A stretch of DNA of 64,000 nt from Phycisphaeraceae bacterium (GTDB taxonomy: Bacteria; Planctomycetota; Phycisphaerae; Phycisphaerales; SM1A02), in NCBI GenBank assembly GCA_019636735.1, contig JAHBWY010000003.1:372001-436000 (forward strand). Reading direction: 5' to 3'. Within the stretch, counting starts at the first letter, position 1. Each line of letters opens with the position of its first letter. Below, one piece after another: positions 25,501-34,096 of this stretch. A program made the translations under genes and the position numbers. Under the pieces are notes generated by a model, which saw only the letters and a program-made list of their open reading frames with translations, did no database searches and was not told the origin of the DNA.

Positions 25501-26415
25501 ATGATCATTGACCTCCACACGCGCGTTTGGAAGACGCCCGAGCAACTCGGGCAGGCCCTCTGGGATCAGATTGCACGACGGCACGCCGGCCGATGGCTTC
25601 GCGTTGACGCGACGCCAACGGCGCTCGCTCCGGCGGTCGAGTGCCTCTCCGGCGCCGCGGTGCTCGGCTACCGCAGCGACTTGATCGGCGCGTGTGTTCC
25701 GCACGAGTTCATCGCCGAGTGTGTCCGACGCGATCCGCAGCGCCTCTTCGGAATCGGCGGTGTCGACCCGATGGCACCCGATCCGCTCGGCCAGGTCGAT
25801 CGCGCGGTGGCCCTTGGATTGGTCGGCGTCACGGTGAGTCCTGCCTCGCAGGGCTTCCACCCCGCTCACTCAGTGGCGATGCGCGTCTACGAGCGCTGCC
25901 TGCGACTGGGACTTCCGGTGCTTTCTTCGCGTTGCGGTCCGCTGGTCTCGAGCGCAGTGCTGGAGTTCGATCGGCCCGCCGCGTGGGATGAAGTCGCCCG
26001 CACCTTCCCTCGCCTGCCGATCGTCATCTCCGGACTCGGCTGGCCATGGATCGACGAGTGCCTCGAGCTGCTCGGCAAGCACGAGTGCGTCTACGCCGAC
26101 ATCTCGGGGTTTGCGTCGCGACCGTGGGATCTCCATCAGGCGCTGCTCGCCGCATCCTCGCATGGCGTTCTTGAGCGCATCCTCTTCGGCAGCGGCTTCC
26201 CCTTCGAGTTGCCGGCGCGCATGATCGAGTGCATCTATTCGCTCCAGTCATTCGCCCATGGCACGCAACTGCCCGCCGTGCCCCGTGCGGCGCTGCGAGC
26301 CATCGTCGAACGCAATGCGCTCGAAGCGCTCGGGATCGACGCCCCCGGATTCATCGGTGGCGCTCGGCGGGCGGAGCGATCGATTGAATCCGATCGAGGC
26401 AGGGCCCGACCGTGA
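25501..26415 (+). CDS. Amidohydrolase-2-fold protein without metal ligands
   Basis: 304 residues. The overall pattern is that of the TIM-barrel amidohydrolase-2 family: IIDLHTRVW at the N-terminus, RLFGIGGVDPM, GLVGVTVSPASQGFHP, RLPIVISGLGWPW and RILFGSGFPF near the end. Each metal position is altered. The first motif has only one His; the strand after LPVL reads SSRCG instead of Ser/Glu-His-x-Gly; the HLG position reads SGLG; and the final FGSD reads FGSG. A hydrolase or decarboxylase activity is therefore doubtful, and a binding or structural role is more likely. Its stop overlaps the GTG of the next gene as GTGA. Confidence 0.75.
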   Translation: MIIDLHTRVWKTPEQLGQALWDQIARRHAGRWLRVDATPTALAPAVECLSGAAVLGYRSDLIGACVPHEFIAECVRRDPQRLFGIGGVDPMAPDPLGQVDRAVALGLVGVTVSPASQGFHPAHSVAMRVYERCLRLGLPVLSSRCGPLVSSAVLEFDRPAAWDEVARTFPRLPIVISGLGWPWIDECLELLGKHECVYADISGFASRPWDLHQALLAASSHGVLERILFGSGFPFELPARMIECIYSLQSFAHGTQLPAVPRAALRAIVERNALEALGIDAPGFIGGARRAERSIESDRGRARP

Positions 26416-27143
26416 CCCGGTGGGGCTTCTCGTGGGTCGTCGGCCGCTTGTTTCGCAGCGCGCTCCTCTGTTCGGCCGCGATCATGGTGCTCGCGTCCAC
26501 GGGGTGCGGAACCTTCATCCAGCGCCACTTCGGAGCACGGGAACTTGTGACTGAGAGCGTGGGCGACGATGCCGCCGCCCTGCCCTTCACCTTTCCCTAC
26601 GCCTGGTATGACAACGAGCCCGCGAGCGCGTCGCTTTACCTCTCCGATCTCTCGCCGGAGGAACTCGCTCGCGGTGGAGAGCTGACCGGGCAGGTGGTGC
26701 ACATCCAGATGCTCTGGCTTCCCCGACCGGGCTGGACGCCGGCGCGCAAGGGCTGCACCAATGTCGTCATCAGACTGCTCGTCCTGAGTCGCGGGGAACT
26801 CGGTCTCTACGGAGGAGGCGGTTTCGCGTGGCCATGGGATGAGCCCGGTGACCGCACCTTCGGCATGGAGGTGCTCGCCAGTTCGCTCTCGCTGCTCGAG
26901 CGCACACCTGGGTTTGTCGATCTCCTGAGCCCGGCGGAGATGCGCGGCATTGCCGACGCTCCGCTCGACTCGGGTGCAACACAGCGCATGCGCATGCTCA
27001 CGAGCCAGCTCGTGACGAATGCCCTCGGCGAGGTGCGCTGGGTGCGTGCGTGGGAAGGCCGCGAGCTCCTTGCCTCCGATCAGCCCGACGCCGCGATGCT
27101 CGCGAGGGCCGAGGCGAGGTCCGCTGAGATCGCCTCGCGCTGA
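26412..27143 (+). CDS. Lipoprotein of unknown function
   Basis: 243 residues from GTG 26412, which overlaps the upstream stop by 4 bases. The signal (SALLCSAAIMVLASTGC) ends in a good lipobox. The mature part begins with a basic stretch and contains QVVHIQMLWLPRPGWTP, VIRLLVLSRGELGLYGGGGF and a Leu-rich C-terminal third. I recognise no family. Translational coupling to the amidohydrolase-fold protein suggests they work together. The last 64 bases overlap the convergent pseudouridine synthase gene. Confidence 0.65.
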   Translation: MTRWGFSWVVGRLFRSALLCSAAIMVLASTGCGTFIQRHFGARELVTESVGDDAAALPFTFPYAWYDNEPASASLYLSDLSPEELARGGELTGQVVHIQMLWLPRPGWTPARKGCTNVVIRLLVLSRGELGLYGGGGFAWPWDEPGDRTFGMEVLASSLSLLERTPGFVDLLSPAEMRGIADAPLDSGATQRMRMLTSQLVTNALGEVRWVRAWEGRELLASDQPDAAMLARAEARSAEIASR

Positions 27144-27784
27144 GGATCGTCGGCCCAGAACACGCGAGCGGGCTCATTGCGATCGAGGTCGATCAGCTCG
27201 AGGAGCGCGTGCTCCAGATAGAAGCTCCCGGGTCGACCGCCATAGGCCTCATCACCCGTGAGCGGGAAGCCGAGTTCGGCGCACATCACCCGGATCTGGT
27301 GGTAACGGCCGGTGTCGAGTCGGATGAGAAGGTGCCGCTGGCCCGGCCACTGAGGCGCCGGCGCCTCGGCGAGAACTTCGAGGTGGGACGGATCTCCACC
27401 CGATCGCACCACCGTCGAAAGGCGTCCGCGCCGACGGAGATAGGCGCGGTGCTCGCCGACGAGCGACGCCCCAGCCGCCACGCGCGCCAGATAGAACTTC
27501 CGCCAGCGTCGCGCTCGCACATGCTCGTTGTGACGCGCGATGGCGTCGCGCGACAGCGCCGCGACGAGCAGGCCCCGCGTGGGTCGATCGAGGCGGTGCG
27601 GCAGTTCGACTTCGCAGCCGGGGAGCGCCTTGCGGAGTCGCGCAACAACCGAGCGATCGTCACGATCGGCGCTCATCTCGCTCGGAAGGTCCGCGGGCTT
27701 CACGATGACAACCTCGTGCTCGCTCCGTCGAAGGAGCGGGAAGCCGGCGAGCACCGCGACGGGGCCCTTCGGTGCGCCACTCAC
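27080..27784 (-). CDS. RluA-family RNA pseudouridine synthase
   Basis: 234 residues from GTG 27784, which overlaps the Nudix-gene stop as GTGA; an ATG at 27820 is the alternative. The catalytic motif is PHRLDRPTRGLLVAA, with the Asp of HRLD as nucleophile. KFYLARVA and the TGRYHQIRVMCAELGFPLTGDEAYGG block complete the family pattern. There is no S4 domain, unlike RluD. Such enzymes isomerise uridine in rRNA or tRNA; the target base is unknown. The 3' end overlaps the lipoprotein gene on the other strand. Confidence 0.85.
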   Translation of the reverse strand: MSGAPKGPVAVLAGFPLLRRSEHEVVIVKPADLPSEMSADRDDRSVVARLRKALPGCEVELPHRLDRPTRGLLVAALSRDAIARHNEHVRARRWRKFYLARVAAGASLVGEHRAYLRRRGRLSTVVRSGGDPSHLEVLAEAPAPQWPGQRHLLIRLDTGRYHQIRVMCAELGFPLTGDEAYGGRPGSFYLEHALLELIDLDRNEPARVFWADDPQREAISADLASALASIAASG

Positions 27785-28554
27785 GACCGCGCTCCTGGCG
27801 GCGCTCCTGGCGACTCCCATGACTGCACTCCTGACCAGGGTCGCCTTGGCCAGAGCAGCGGCAGCATCAATTGCGCCGAGCGGGTCAACGGCCGCTGCGG
27901 GACCTCCGTTGGAGAGACCGAGGCCAGTCGCCTCAACTCCCACGACTCGATCGGTGGCGCCTTGAACTCCTCCGTCGGGATCGGAGTCGCATCGAGCTCG
28001 TGAATGAGCTCCCAGGTGCACATCGCATCATCGAAGAGGAGCGCGGTCGGAACGGGCGTGCGAGTCGGCATCCACCGTGCCTCCTCTCTCAGTTCGGCAG
28101 TGACCGCGACGGCCGGTTGCACGCCCGGCTCGAGCGTGCCGCCCGGAACGAACTCCCAGCGGTTCGGCTCCGCATGCACAAGGCTCGATCGCTGGCCGAT
28201 GAGCACCTGATCGTTGCGCCACACGATTCCCTTCACACCGAGCGGCCGCACGCCCGTCTCAACGCCGATCGCCCGCACCGCGTGAAAGCGATAGCTCGAC
28301 TCGATGACATGGAGCGTCACACCGCCATGGCCGTTCCGCGAGCAGCCGGCGACATGCCAGAGCGGGCCATCGAAGAGACGCGGATTGCGCTCGCACGCGC
28401 AGCTCCACGCTTGATCGACCTCGTCCATGCCGACCGACAACGGCACGAATCGGCCCGGCTGCGCCTGGAGGAGCGCCGGCCTTCGCAGTCGGAAGAGGCG
28501 TGCCGGTCCATGCACCTGCGCCACGGTCGACTCAGCCTTCCAGGGCGGCGCCAT
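27781..28554 (-). CDS. Nudix-like hydrolase with degenerate Nudix box
   Basis: 257 residues from ATG 28554; GTG 28524 is also possible. Overlap with the preceding POT gene is 23 bases. The second half shows KGIVWRNDQVLIGQR, then EFVPGGTLEPGVQPAVAV and TAELREEARW. Against the consensus G-x5-E-x7-R-E-x2-E-E-x-G, the first Glu is Val and the Arg before Glu is Ala, while the E-x2-E-E core is kept. The N-terminal half (about 110 residues, with CACERNPRLFDGPLWHV) is unlike standalone Nudix enzymes. A house-cleaning pyrophosphatase is possible, but activity is uncertain. Confidence 0.7.
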   Translation of the reverse strand: MAPPWKAESTVAQVHGPARLFRLRRPALLQAQPGRFVPLSVGMDEVDQAWSCACERNPRLFDGPLWHVAGCSRNGHGGVTLHVIESSYRFHAVRAIGVETGVRPLGVKGIVWRNDQVLIGQRSSLVHAEPNRWEFVPGGTLEPGVQPAVAVTAELREEARWMPTRTPVPTALLFDDAMCTWELIHELDATPIPTEEFKAPPIESWELRRLASVSPTEVPQRPLTRSAQLMLPLLWPRRPWSGVQSWESPGAPPGARS

Positions 28555-30703
28555 CACCTCGGGCCCGCTGCTCCGACACCGAGCGCTCCTCCTGGAGGTA
28601 GTCACGCGATCGGTAGAGGCGCACGACGACGAGGAAGGCGAGCGACGAGGCCGCCATCATCCATGTGAAGAACCAGTAGTACGACGGCCCTTCGAGCGAG
28701 GAGACGCCCGTGAGCGGATCGGTGGTGAATCGATTGACGAGATAGATGATGCCGTTCCCCGCCGAGACCGAGAGAAGGAAGAGGCCCATGACGAAGCTCT
28801 TCATCTGGCGTGGCGCCTGCGTGTAGCTGAACTCGAGGCAGGTGATGCTCACCATGACCTCCGCCGCGGTGATGATGAGGAAGGCGAGCAACTGCCAACT
28901 GATGTTCGGCACCTCGCTGCGAATGAAACCCGTTCGAGTCTCCAGCACTCCGGCCTGCGTGATGGTCGAGACGAGCGCCTGGCTGACTGCTCGTTCGAGC
29001 GCCACGCCTCGCGCCTCGCGCACCGCCTGGTCGCTCCAGAGATCGATGCCTTCGATGAGCGAACCATCCGGGCGCCTGATCTCGACCGAGATCCATGCGT
29101 CCTCGCCGATGGAGTCGCCCTCGAAGAGGAGGCCGCCGAGGAGCGTCGCCTCGAGCAGGCCCACTTCCGCCTCCGACCAGCCTGCCGGTGGTTCGCCGAG
29201 GTCGCGGAGCGCCTCCGCGAGCTGTGCCACGGTGCGGCCGGCGCGAGCCTGCTCCTCGAACACCGTGCCCGCAACCACGCGCACGCGCTCGCCCTCGCCG
29301 GTGCCATCCATCACGCTGACCGCGATGGCGGGGTCCTTCGCGGAGCTGCGCACGGCCTCGCGAACGATCTGCCGAATCCGGCCCATCGAAACGCCCGCGG
29401 GAGCGTCAACGGTGACCTCGCCCTGCTCACTTCGAAGGGTCAGCGAGAGCGGCGTTGCCGTCCGCTGCGCTTCGCCTGGAACAATCGCCTCTCGAGGCAC
29501 GAAGAGCAGCGGCGCGCCGCCTAGGCGTCGGATCCGATCGGCGGCCCCGTCGTGACCGGCCTGCGCCGCCGCCTCGCGTGTCTTCGCGAGATCGATCTCA
29601 CCGGAGCGGAGCGCGCTTTCGACCAGCGGCTTGAAGCGCGCCTGCGCGTCGCCGATGCGTCCTTCGACCATCGCCGCGAGCGCAAAGGAGGCGATGGTGA
29701 TGAAGAAGCCGATTGCGATCTTCCGAATCGGCGTCAGGGTGATGACCTTGCCAAGGGCGGGATAGATGAGGTAGGTGAAGATCGGAATGAGGATGAGAAT
29801 GAGCAGCGGGTTGACCGCCTGCACCTGGCTCTCGAGGAGGAGCATGCCCATGAAGCGTCGATCCATCGTCTGCGCCTGCTGCACCCATGCCGAGCCGGTC
29901 TGGTCGTAGAGCGCCCAGAAGACCGCCACGAAGAGATAGACCGGCACGAGCTTCGCGATCACCGTCAGGCCTTCGCGCGAGAGGAAGGTCTCGCGCACGA
30001 AGTCGAGTCCGCGCGGCGGAATGTGGACGAATCGCTTGCGTCCGGCCCAGAAGCAAAGCGTCGCGATCGCCATGAGGATGCCGGGAATGCCGAACGCCCA
30101 CGCCGGCCCGCCGATGATCACATCGGGCCCCTTGCGGTCGAGGATCCACGGCGTCAGCAGCGTCGAGAAGAGCGAACCGAAGTTGATCGAGAAGTAGAAC
30201 CAGCCGTAGACGCGCGACAGAAGGCCCTTGTTGCTCTCTCCGAACTGATCGCCGACATGGGCCGAGACGCAGGGCTTGATTCCACCGGAGCCGACCGCGA
30301 TCAGGAAGAGACCGATGAAGAGCCATGTGCGCGGCTCCATGGTCGCTTCCAGCGCCGCCGGCGGCATGTCCATGAGCGCGAGCGCCAGGTGCCCGATGCA
30401 GTAGACGATCGACAGCAGCATGATCGTCAGGTACTTGCCGAGGATCGCATCAGCGACGAGCGCGCCGAGGATCGGGAAGAAGTACGCGCCCGCGGTGAAG
30501 AGCGCCATCGCCTGGCGCGCCTCGGACGCCTCCATCGGGCTCGGCTGGCCCGATGAGCTGGTGAGGTACTGCGTCATGAAGACGACGAGGATCGCCTTCA
30601 TGCCGTAGAAGCTGAACCGCTCCGCCGCCTCGTTCCCGATGATGAAGGGAATCCCGCTCGGCATCCGCGTGCTGGGCACTGGAGCCGTGAGGTACTTGCT
30701 CAT
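28532..30703 (-). CDS. POT/PTR2-family peptide transporter with large insertion
   Basis: 723 residues from ATG 30703 (MSKYLTAP). Helices 1-9 fill residues about 15-342 and helices 10-12 about 598-700. Family motifs are present: NEAAERFSFYGM (the ExxERF proton-coupling motif), GSGGIKPCVSAHVGDQF, and GWFYFSINFGSL. The transporter imports di- or tripeptides with protons. Between helices 9 and 10 lies an insertion of about 250 mostly hydrophilic residues with several beta-like segments. This is the same position as the extracellular domain of mammalian PepT1/PepT2, whereas most bacterial members have only about 500 residues. Confidence 0.9.
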   Translation of the reverse strand: MSKYLTAPVPSTRMPSGIPFIIGNEAAERFSFYGMKAILVVFMTQYLTSSSGQPSPMEASEARQAMALFTAGAYFFPILGALVADAILGKYLTIMLLSIVYCIGHLALALMDMPPAALEATMEPRTWLFIGLFLIAVGSGGIKPCVSAHVGDQFGESNKGLLSRVYGWFYFSINFGSLFSTLLTPWILDRKGPDVIIGGPAWAFGIPGILMAIATLCFWAGRKRFVHIPPRGLDFVRETFLSREGLTVIAKLVPVYLFVAVFWALYDQTGSAWVQQAQTMDRRFMGMLLLESQVQAVNPLLILILIPIFTYLIYPALGKVITLTPIRKIAIGFFITIASFALAAMVEGRIGDAQARFKPLVESALRSGEIDLAKTREAAAQAGHDGAADRIRRLGGAPLLFVPREAIVPGEAQRTATPLSLTLRSEQGEVTVDAPAGVSMGRIRQIVREAVRSSAKDPAIAVSVMDGTGEGERVRVVAGTVFEEQARAGRTVAQLAEALRDLGEPPAGWSEAEVGLLEATLLGGLLFEGDSIGEDAWISVEIRRPDGSLIEGIDLWSDQAVREARGVALERAVSQALVSTITQAGVLETRTGFIRSEVPNISWQLLAFLIITAAEVMVSITCLEFSYTQAPRQMKSFVMGLFLLSVSAGNGIIYLVNRFTTDPLTGVSSLEGPSYYWFFTWMMAASSLAFLVVVRLYRSRDYLQEERSVSEQRARGDGAALEG

Positions 30704-30733
30704 GGGCCGCAAGCGTACGGTGAACGCCGGGAA

Positions 30734-32305
30734 TCAGCCGACCGGCGCGATCGCGGTGAGCGTCGGGCCGTCGGGCCCAAGGGGGATTCCAAGCGCAAGC
30801 CACGCCAGCAGGAAGCAGGTCCAGACGACGAGCGCCACCAGCGAGTACGGCAGCACCAGCGCAATGAGCGTGCCGAGCCCCGCCCCCGCCTCATAGCGGC
30901 GAATGGCCACAAGGATCACCACCAGGTAGGCGTTGAGCGGCGTGATCGGGTTCGACACCGAGTCACCGACGCGATACGCCGCCTGGGTGATCTCGGGCGC
31001 CACGCCGAGCCCCGCCAGCAGCGGCACCAGCACGGGAGCCAGCACAGCCCACTTGGCGCTCGCACTCGACATGATGATGTTGACGACCGCCGTCAGCAGC
31101 ACCGTGCTCGTGACGAGGAAGTACGGTGAGAGATTCAACTGCTCGAGCGCTTCAACTCCCTGAATCGCGATCATGCTTCCAAGGCGCGAGTGATCGAACC
31201 ACTTGATGAACTGCCCGGCGAAAAAGGCGAGCACGAGGTAGGCCCCCATGCTCGCCATGGTGTCCCCCATGCGAGAGGCGACATCGCGATCGCTGCGGAC
31301 CGTGCCCGCGGCGACGCCATAGGCGATGCCGGGAAGCAGGAAGCCGATGAAGATGATCGGCACGATGGCACCGGTCCAGAGCGGCGCCGTGCGTCCGGGG
31401 GCGGGTGCGTACTCGCCCTGGAGCGGCCAGCCTGGAACGAGCGTCATCGCGACAAGCACGCCTCCGGTCGCAAGCGCCGTCGCCAGCGCCACCAGCAGGC
31501 CGCGCCGCTCTTCCGCGTGCAGCGGCTCGGGACCATCGGCGCTCAGGCCCGCCGCAGCAATCTGCCGGTCGATGGTCGCGCGGCTGAATCGTGGCTCGCT
31601 CACGAAGTGGCAGACGGCCCAGCCGATCAGCACCACGAGCCCGGTCGAACCGATCATGAAGAACCAGTTGCAGGCGACATCGACCTGGGCGTTGGGATTC
31701 GTGAGCTGCGCCGCCTGTTGCGTGAGCCCCTGAAGCAGCGGATCGAGCGCCGTCAGCAGCAGGTTGGCGCTGAATCCACCCGCCACACCGAAGGTCACCG
31801 CTGCCAAACCCGCCAGAGGCGCGCGGCCTGCCTTCGCGAAGACCGCGGCAGCGAGGGGCGGCAGGATGACATAGCCCGCATCGGCTGCGGCGCTCGACAT
31901 CACGCCGGCAAAGACCACCGCCGGCGTGAGCAGCGCCGCTGGCGTCGCCAGGACGATCAGCTTCAGGACGGCGCCGAAGAGACCGGTGCGCTCCGCGACG
32001 CCGATGCCGAGCATCGCGACCAGCACGACGCCGAGCGGATGGAACTCGAGGAAGTTCTTGACCGCGTTGAGCCACATCCACTGGATGCCCTCCGAGGTCA
32101 GCAGATTGCGCGCACGAATCTCCTGGTTGGCGTTGATCGGATCTGCGACGGTCCAGCCGCTCCACGCTGCCCACGCCGAACCGAGCGCCACCAGGATGCA
32201 GCCGATGACAAAGAGGGTTGCCGGATCGGGCAGGCGATTCCCGATGCGCTCGATCCAGCCCAGAATCCCGCGCAGCTCCTGCGATGATCGGGGTGCACTC
32301 GTCAT
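30734..32305 (-). CDS. abgT: AbgT-family transporter
   Basis: 523 residues from ATG 32305. It begins with a short polar part, then about nine to eleven membrane segments. AbgT landmarks include WIERIGNRLPDPATLF at the start, FHPLGVVLVAMLGIGVAERTGL, SSAAADAGYVILPPLAA, FSANLLLTALDPLLQG, and SSASAKWAVLAPVLVPL. E. coli AbgT imports p-aminobenzoyl-glutamate, a folate breakdown product. Others in the family export sulfonamides, so direction and substrate are not certain here. It lies 30 bases upstream of the POT transporter on the same strand, so the two may be co-transcribed. Confidence 0.9.
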   Translation of the reverse strand: MTSAPRSSQELRGILGWIERIGNRLPDPATLFVIGCILVALGSAWAAWSGWTVADPINANQEIRARNLLTSEGIQWMWLNAVKNFLEFHPLGVVLVAMLGIGVAERTGLFGAVLKLIVLATPAALLTPAVVFAGVMSSAAADAGYVILPPLAAAVFAKAGRAPLAGLAAVTFGVAGGFSANLLLTALDPLLQGLTQQAAQLTNPNAQVDVACNWFFMIGSTGLVVLIGWAVCHFVSEPRFSRATIDRQIAAAGLSADGPEPLHAEERRGLLVALATALATGGVLVAMTLVPGWPLQGEYAPAPGRTAPLWTGAIVPIIFIGFLLPGIAYGVAAGTVRSDRDVASRMGDTMASMGAYLVLAFFAGQFIKWFDHSRLGSMIAIQGVEALEQLNLSPYFLVTSTVLLTAVVNIIMSSASAKWAVLAPVLVPLLAGLGVAPEITQAAYRVGDSVSNPITPLNAYLVVILVAIRRYEAGAGLGTLIALVLPYSLVALVVWTCFLLAWLALGIPLGPDGPTLTAIAPVG

Positions 32306-32558
32306 GGTCGGGAGACTAGAAGAACCGGGCGGTGCTCGCGAGGGCGCGGGCGGCATCGGCTTGCGCCTGCCGCGCGGCTTCATGGTTGCGCTGACTCTGG
32401 CGGCGCATTCTCTGACGGCTCATCGTTCGCGTCGCGCAGGGATCACGGCAGCGAGCTGCTGTCGACCTGTGAGAGGGGGCCGGAACAGGGCCGCATCGCT
32501 CCCTTGCCCGCGCCGAAGTGTCGGACACACCGCTGCGTCGCGGAGATTGCGCCGAGGG

Positions 32559-34046
32559 TCACTTGCCGCCAGCGGCTTGCGCGGCGATCGCCTCGCGCAC
32601 GCGAGCCATCATCGTGGCGTGAAACGGATTGTGGCGCAGCCGCATGAGGTCATCGGCGGAGACCGCCAGCGCTCCTCGCTCTCCGCGCATCGAGAGGCTG
32701 CCGAGATGAAGACGCGGCGTGAGCGACGGAACACGGCCATCGCCATAGAGGGGATCTTCGGGCGGGAATGGAATCGCCACATGGGCCAGCGAGAAGACCT
32801 GAAGCGGCCACTGCGCATCGAGCGGGCGACGCTCGAGCTCCCCCTGACCGCGCCGGTGATCGACCTCCTCGAGTTCGCGGCTGCCCGGATTCACATTGGT
32901 GATGAGCGTGAAGCGATAGGGAAGGCTCGGATCCCGGAGCAGTCGCTCGATGTCGGGCACGGAGCGCGAAAGCAGGCCGTCGAGTTGATGGCCGCGGTTG
33001 ACATCGAAGCAGACGATCTCACTGCCGTTGTCGGGCAGCCGGTCATAGAGGCGCGTGATGAGGTCGCGGGCCACGATCGTCGAATCGACGAGCGACTGGA
33101 ACGAGAGGATCGGCGGCACGCGGGCGATCACACCGCTTGAGACGGCGCGGTCGATCGCCGTGGTGACCGCGCCGGTCAGCGCCCAAGACTGGGCGCCGGC
33201 ATGCTGCGGAAAACTGTTGTACTTGAACGGGTCGTATTCGGGCTCCACCGAGAGCCAGCGGGCCTTGTTGTAGAAGGGCATCCACGAGTAGAGCCGGTGC
33301 ACATTCGAGAACGCGGCGAGCGGCGTGATGCCGATCGCGGGCGAGAAGAGAATGAGTTGATCAGGCGCGCGCTCACCCTTCTCGAGCAGTTCGAGCGTGA
33401 GCAGGACGGCCAGCGCGCCTCCAGTCGAGTAGCCGACAAGAACGAGTGGCGTTCCTGCCGGCACGCGCTCTTCCAAACCTCGCCACGCAATCTTGACCGC
33501 CTCGTACCAATCCTGCCAATCGGCCTTCAGAATGCCCGCGGGAACAGTGCCATGACCGGGATAGCGCAGGCAGATGGAGAGGAAGCCCGCGTCGGTGAGT
33601 TCCTCGGCGGTCGAGCGCATGCTGTAGGGCGAATCGGTGAGTCCATGCAGGAGCAGCGCGCCGCCGACGGCGGGGCCGTTCGGGATCAGGATCTGCGTGC
33701 GATTCCAGTTGGGGCTGAAGGTCGCGGGGTCGCCGAGCCCGCCCTTCACGAAGCGGATCACCGGCGAAGTGCGCTGCGCCTCCGCCGAGTCGAGGTAGTA
33801 GCCGTCGAGCTCGGCGAAGACCTCGTCTTCAAGGCGCAGGTAGTCATCGAAGCTCATGCCCTTGCGTGCGAGGCGCGCGGTGAACTCCGAGCGCGGCGCC
33901 TCCTGATGCCAGCGAGCCAGTGGCGCCATCGATCGAACCCGCATGGCCTCGGCCGCAAGGAGCGTGCCAATCACCAGAACCACCGTCCATGCGATGAGGA
34001 GCGAGACACCAAGAAGCAGATGGCGCGTGCGCGACGAGAGACTCAT
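32559..34046 (-). CDS. Membrane-anchored alpha/beta hydrolase, lipase-like
   Basis: 495 residues from ATG 34046. One N-terminal helix (LLLGVSLLIAWTVVLVIGTLL) anchors it, with the rest probably in the periplasm. The hydrolase core starts near residue 145: GGALLLHGLTDSPYSMRSTAEEL is the oxyanion region, LRYPGHGTVP the next loop, and VLVGYSTGGALAVLL holds the nucleophile Ser. VDSTI and DVNRGHQLDG are the likely acid and His regions. The HGLTDSP pattern recalls monoglyceride lipases and carboxylesterases. The last 110 residues are unassigned. It is separated from pheA by a short gap on the same strand. Confidence 0.8.
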   Translation of the reverse strand: MSLSSRTRHLLLGVSLLIAWTVVLVIGTLLAAEAMRVRSMAPLARWHQEAPRSEFTARLARKGMSFDDYLRLEDEVFAELDGYYLDSAEAQRTSPVIRFVKGGLGDPATFSPNWNRTQILIPNGPAVGGALLLHGLTDSPYSMRSTAEELTDAGFLSICLRYPGHGTVPAGILKADWQDWYEAVKIAWRGLEERVPAGTPLVLVGYSTGGALAVLLTLELLEKGERAPDQLILFSPAIGITPLAAFSNVHRLYSWMPFYNKARWLSVEPEYDPFKYNSFPQHAGAQSWALTGAVTTAIDRAVSSGVIARVPPILSFQSLVDSTIVARDLITRLYDRLPDNGSEIVCFDVNRGHQLDGLLSRSVPDIERLLRDPSLPYRFTLITNVNPGSRELEEVDHRRGQGELERRPLDAQWPLQVFSLAHVAIPFPPEDPLYGDGRVPSLTPRLHLGSLSMRGERGALAVSADDLMRLRHNPFHATMMARVREAIAAQAAGGK

Positions 34047-34096
34047 GGGCGGGAGCGTACCGCCGCCCAATGCCGACCAGAGGAGTTGCCGCACGC

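Noticed and set aside
32306..32558. Gap between the AbgT and lipase-like genes searched for a gene or RNA
   Set aside because: No promoter-terminator pair, tRNA-like fold or convincing reading frame was seen.
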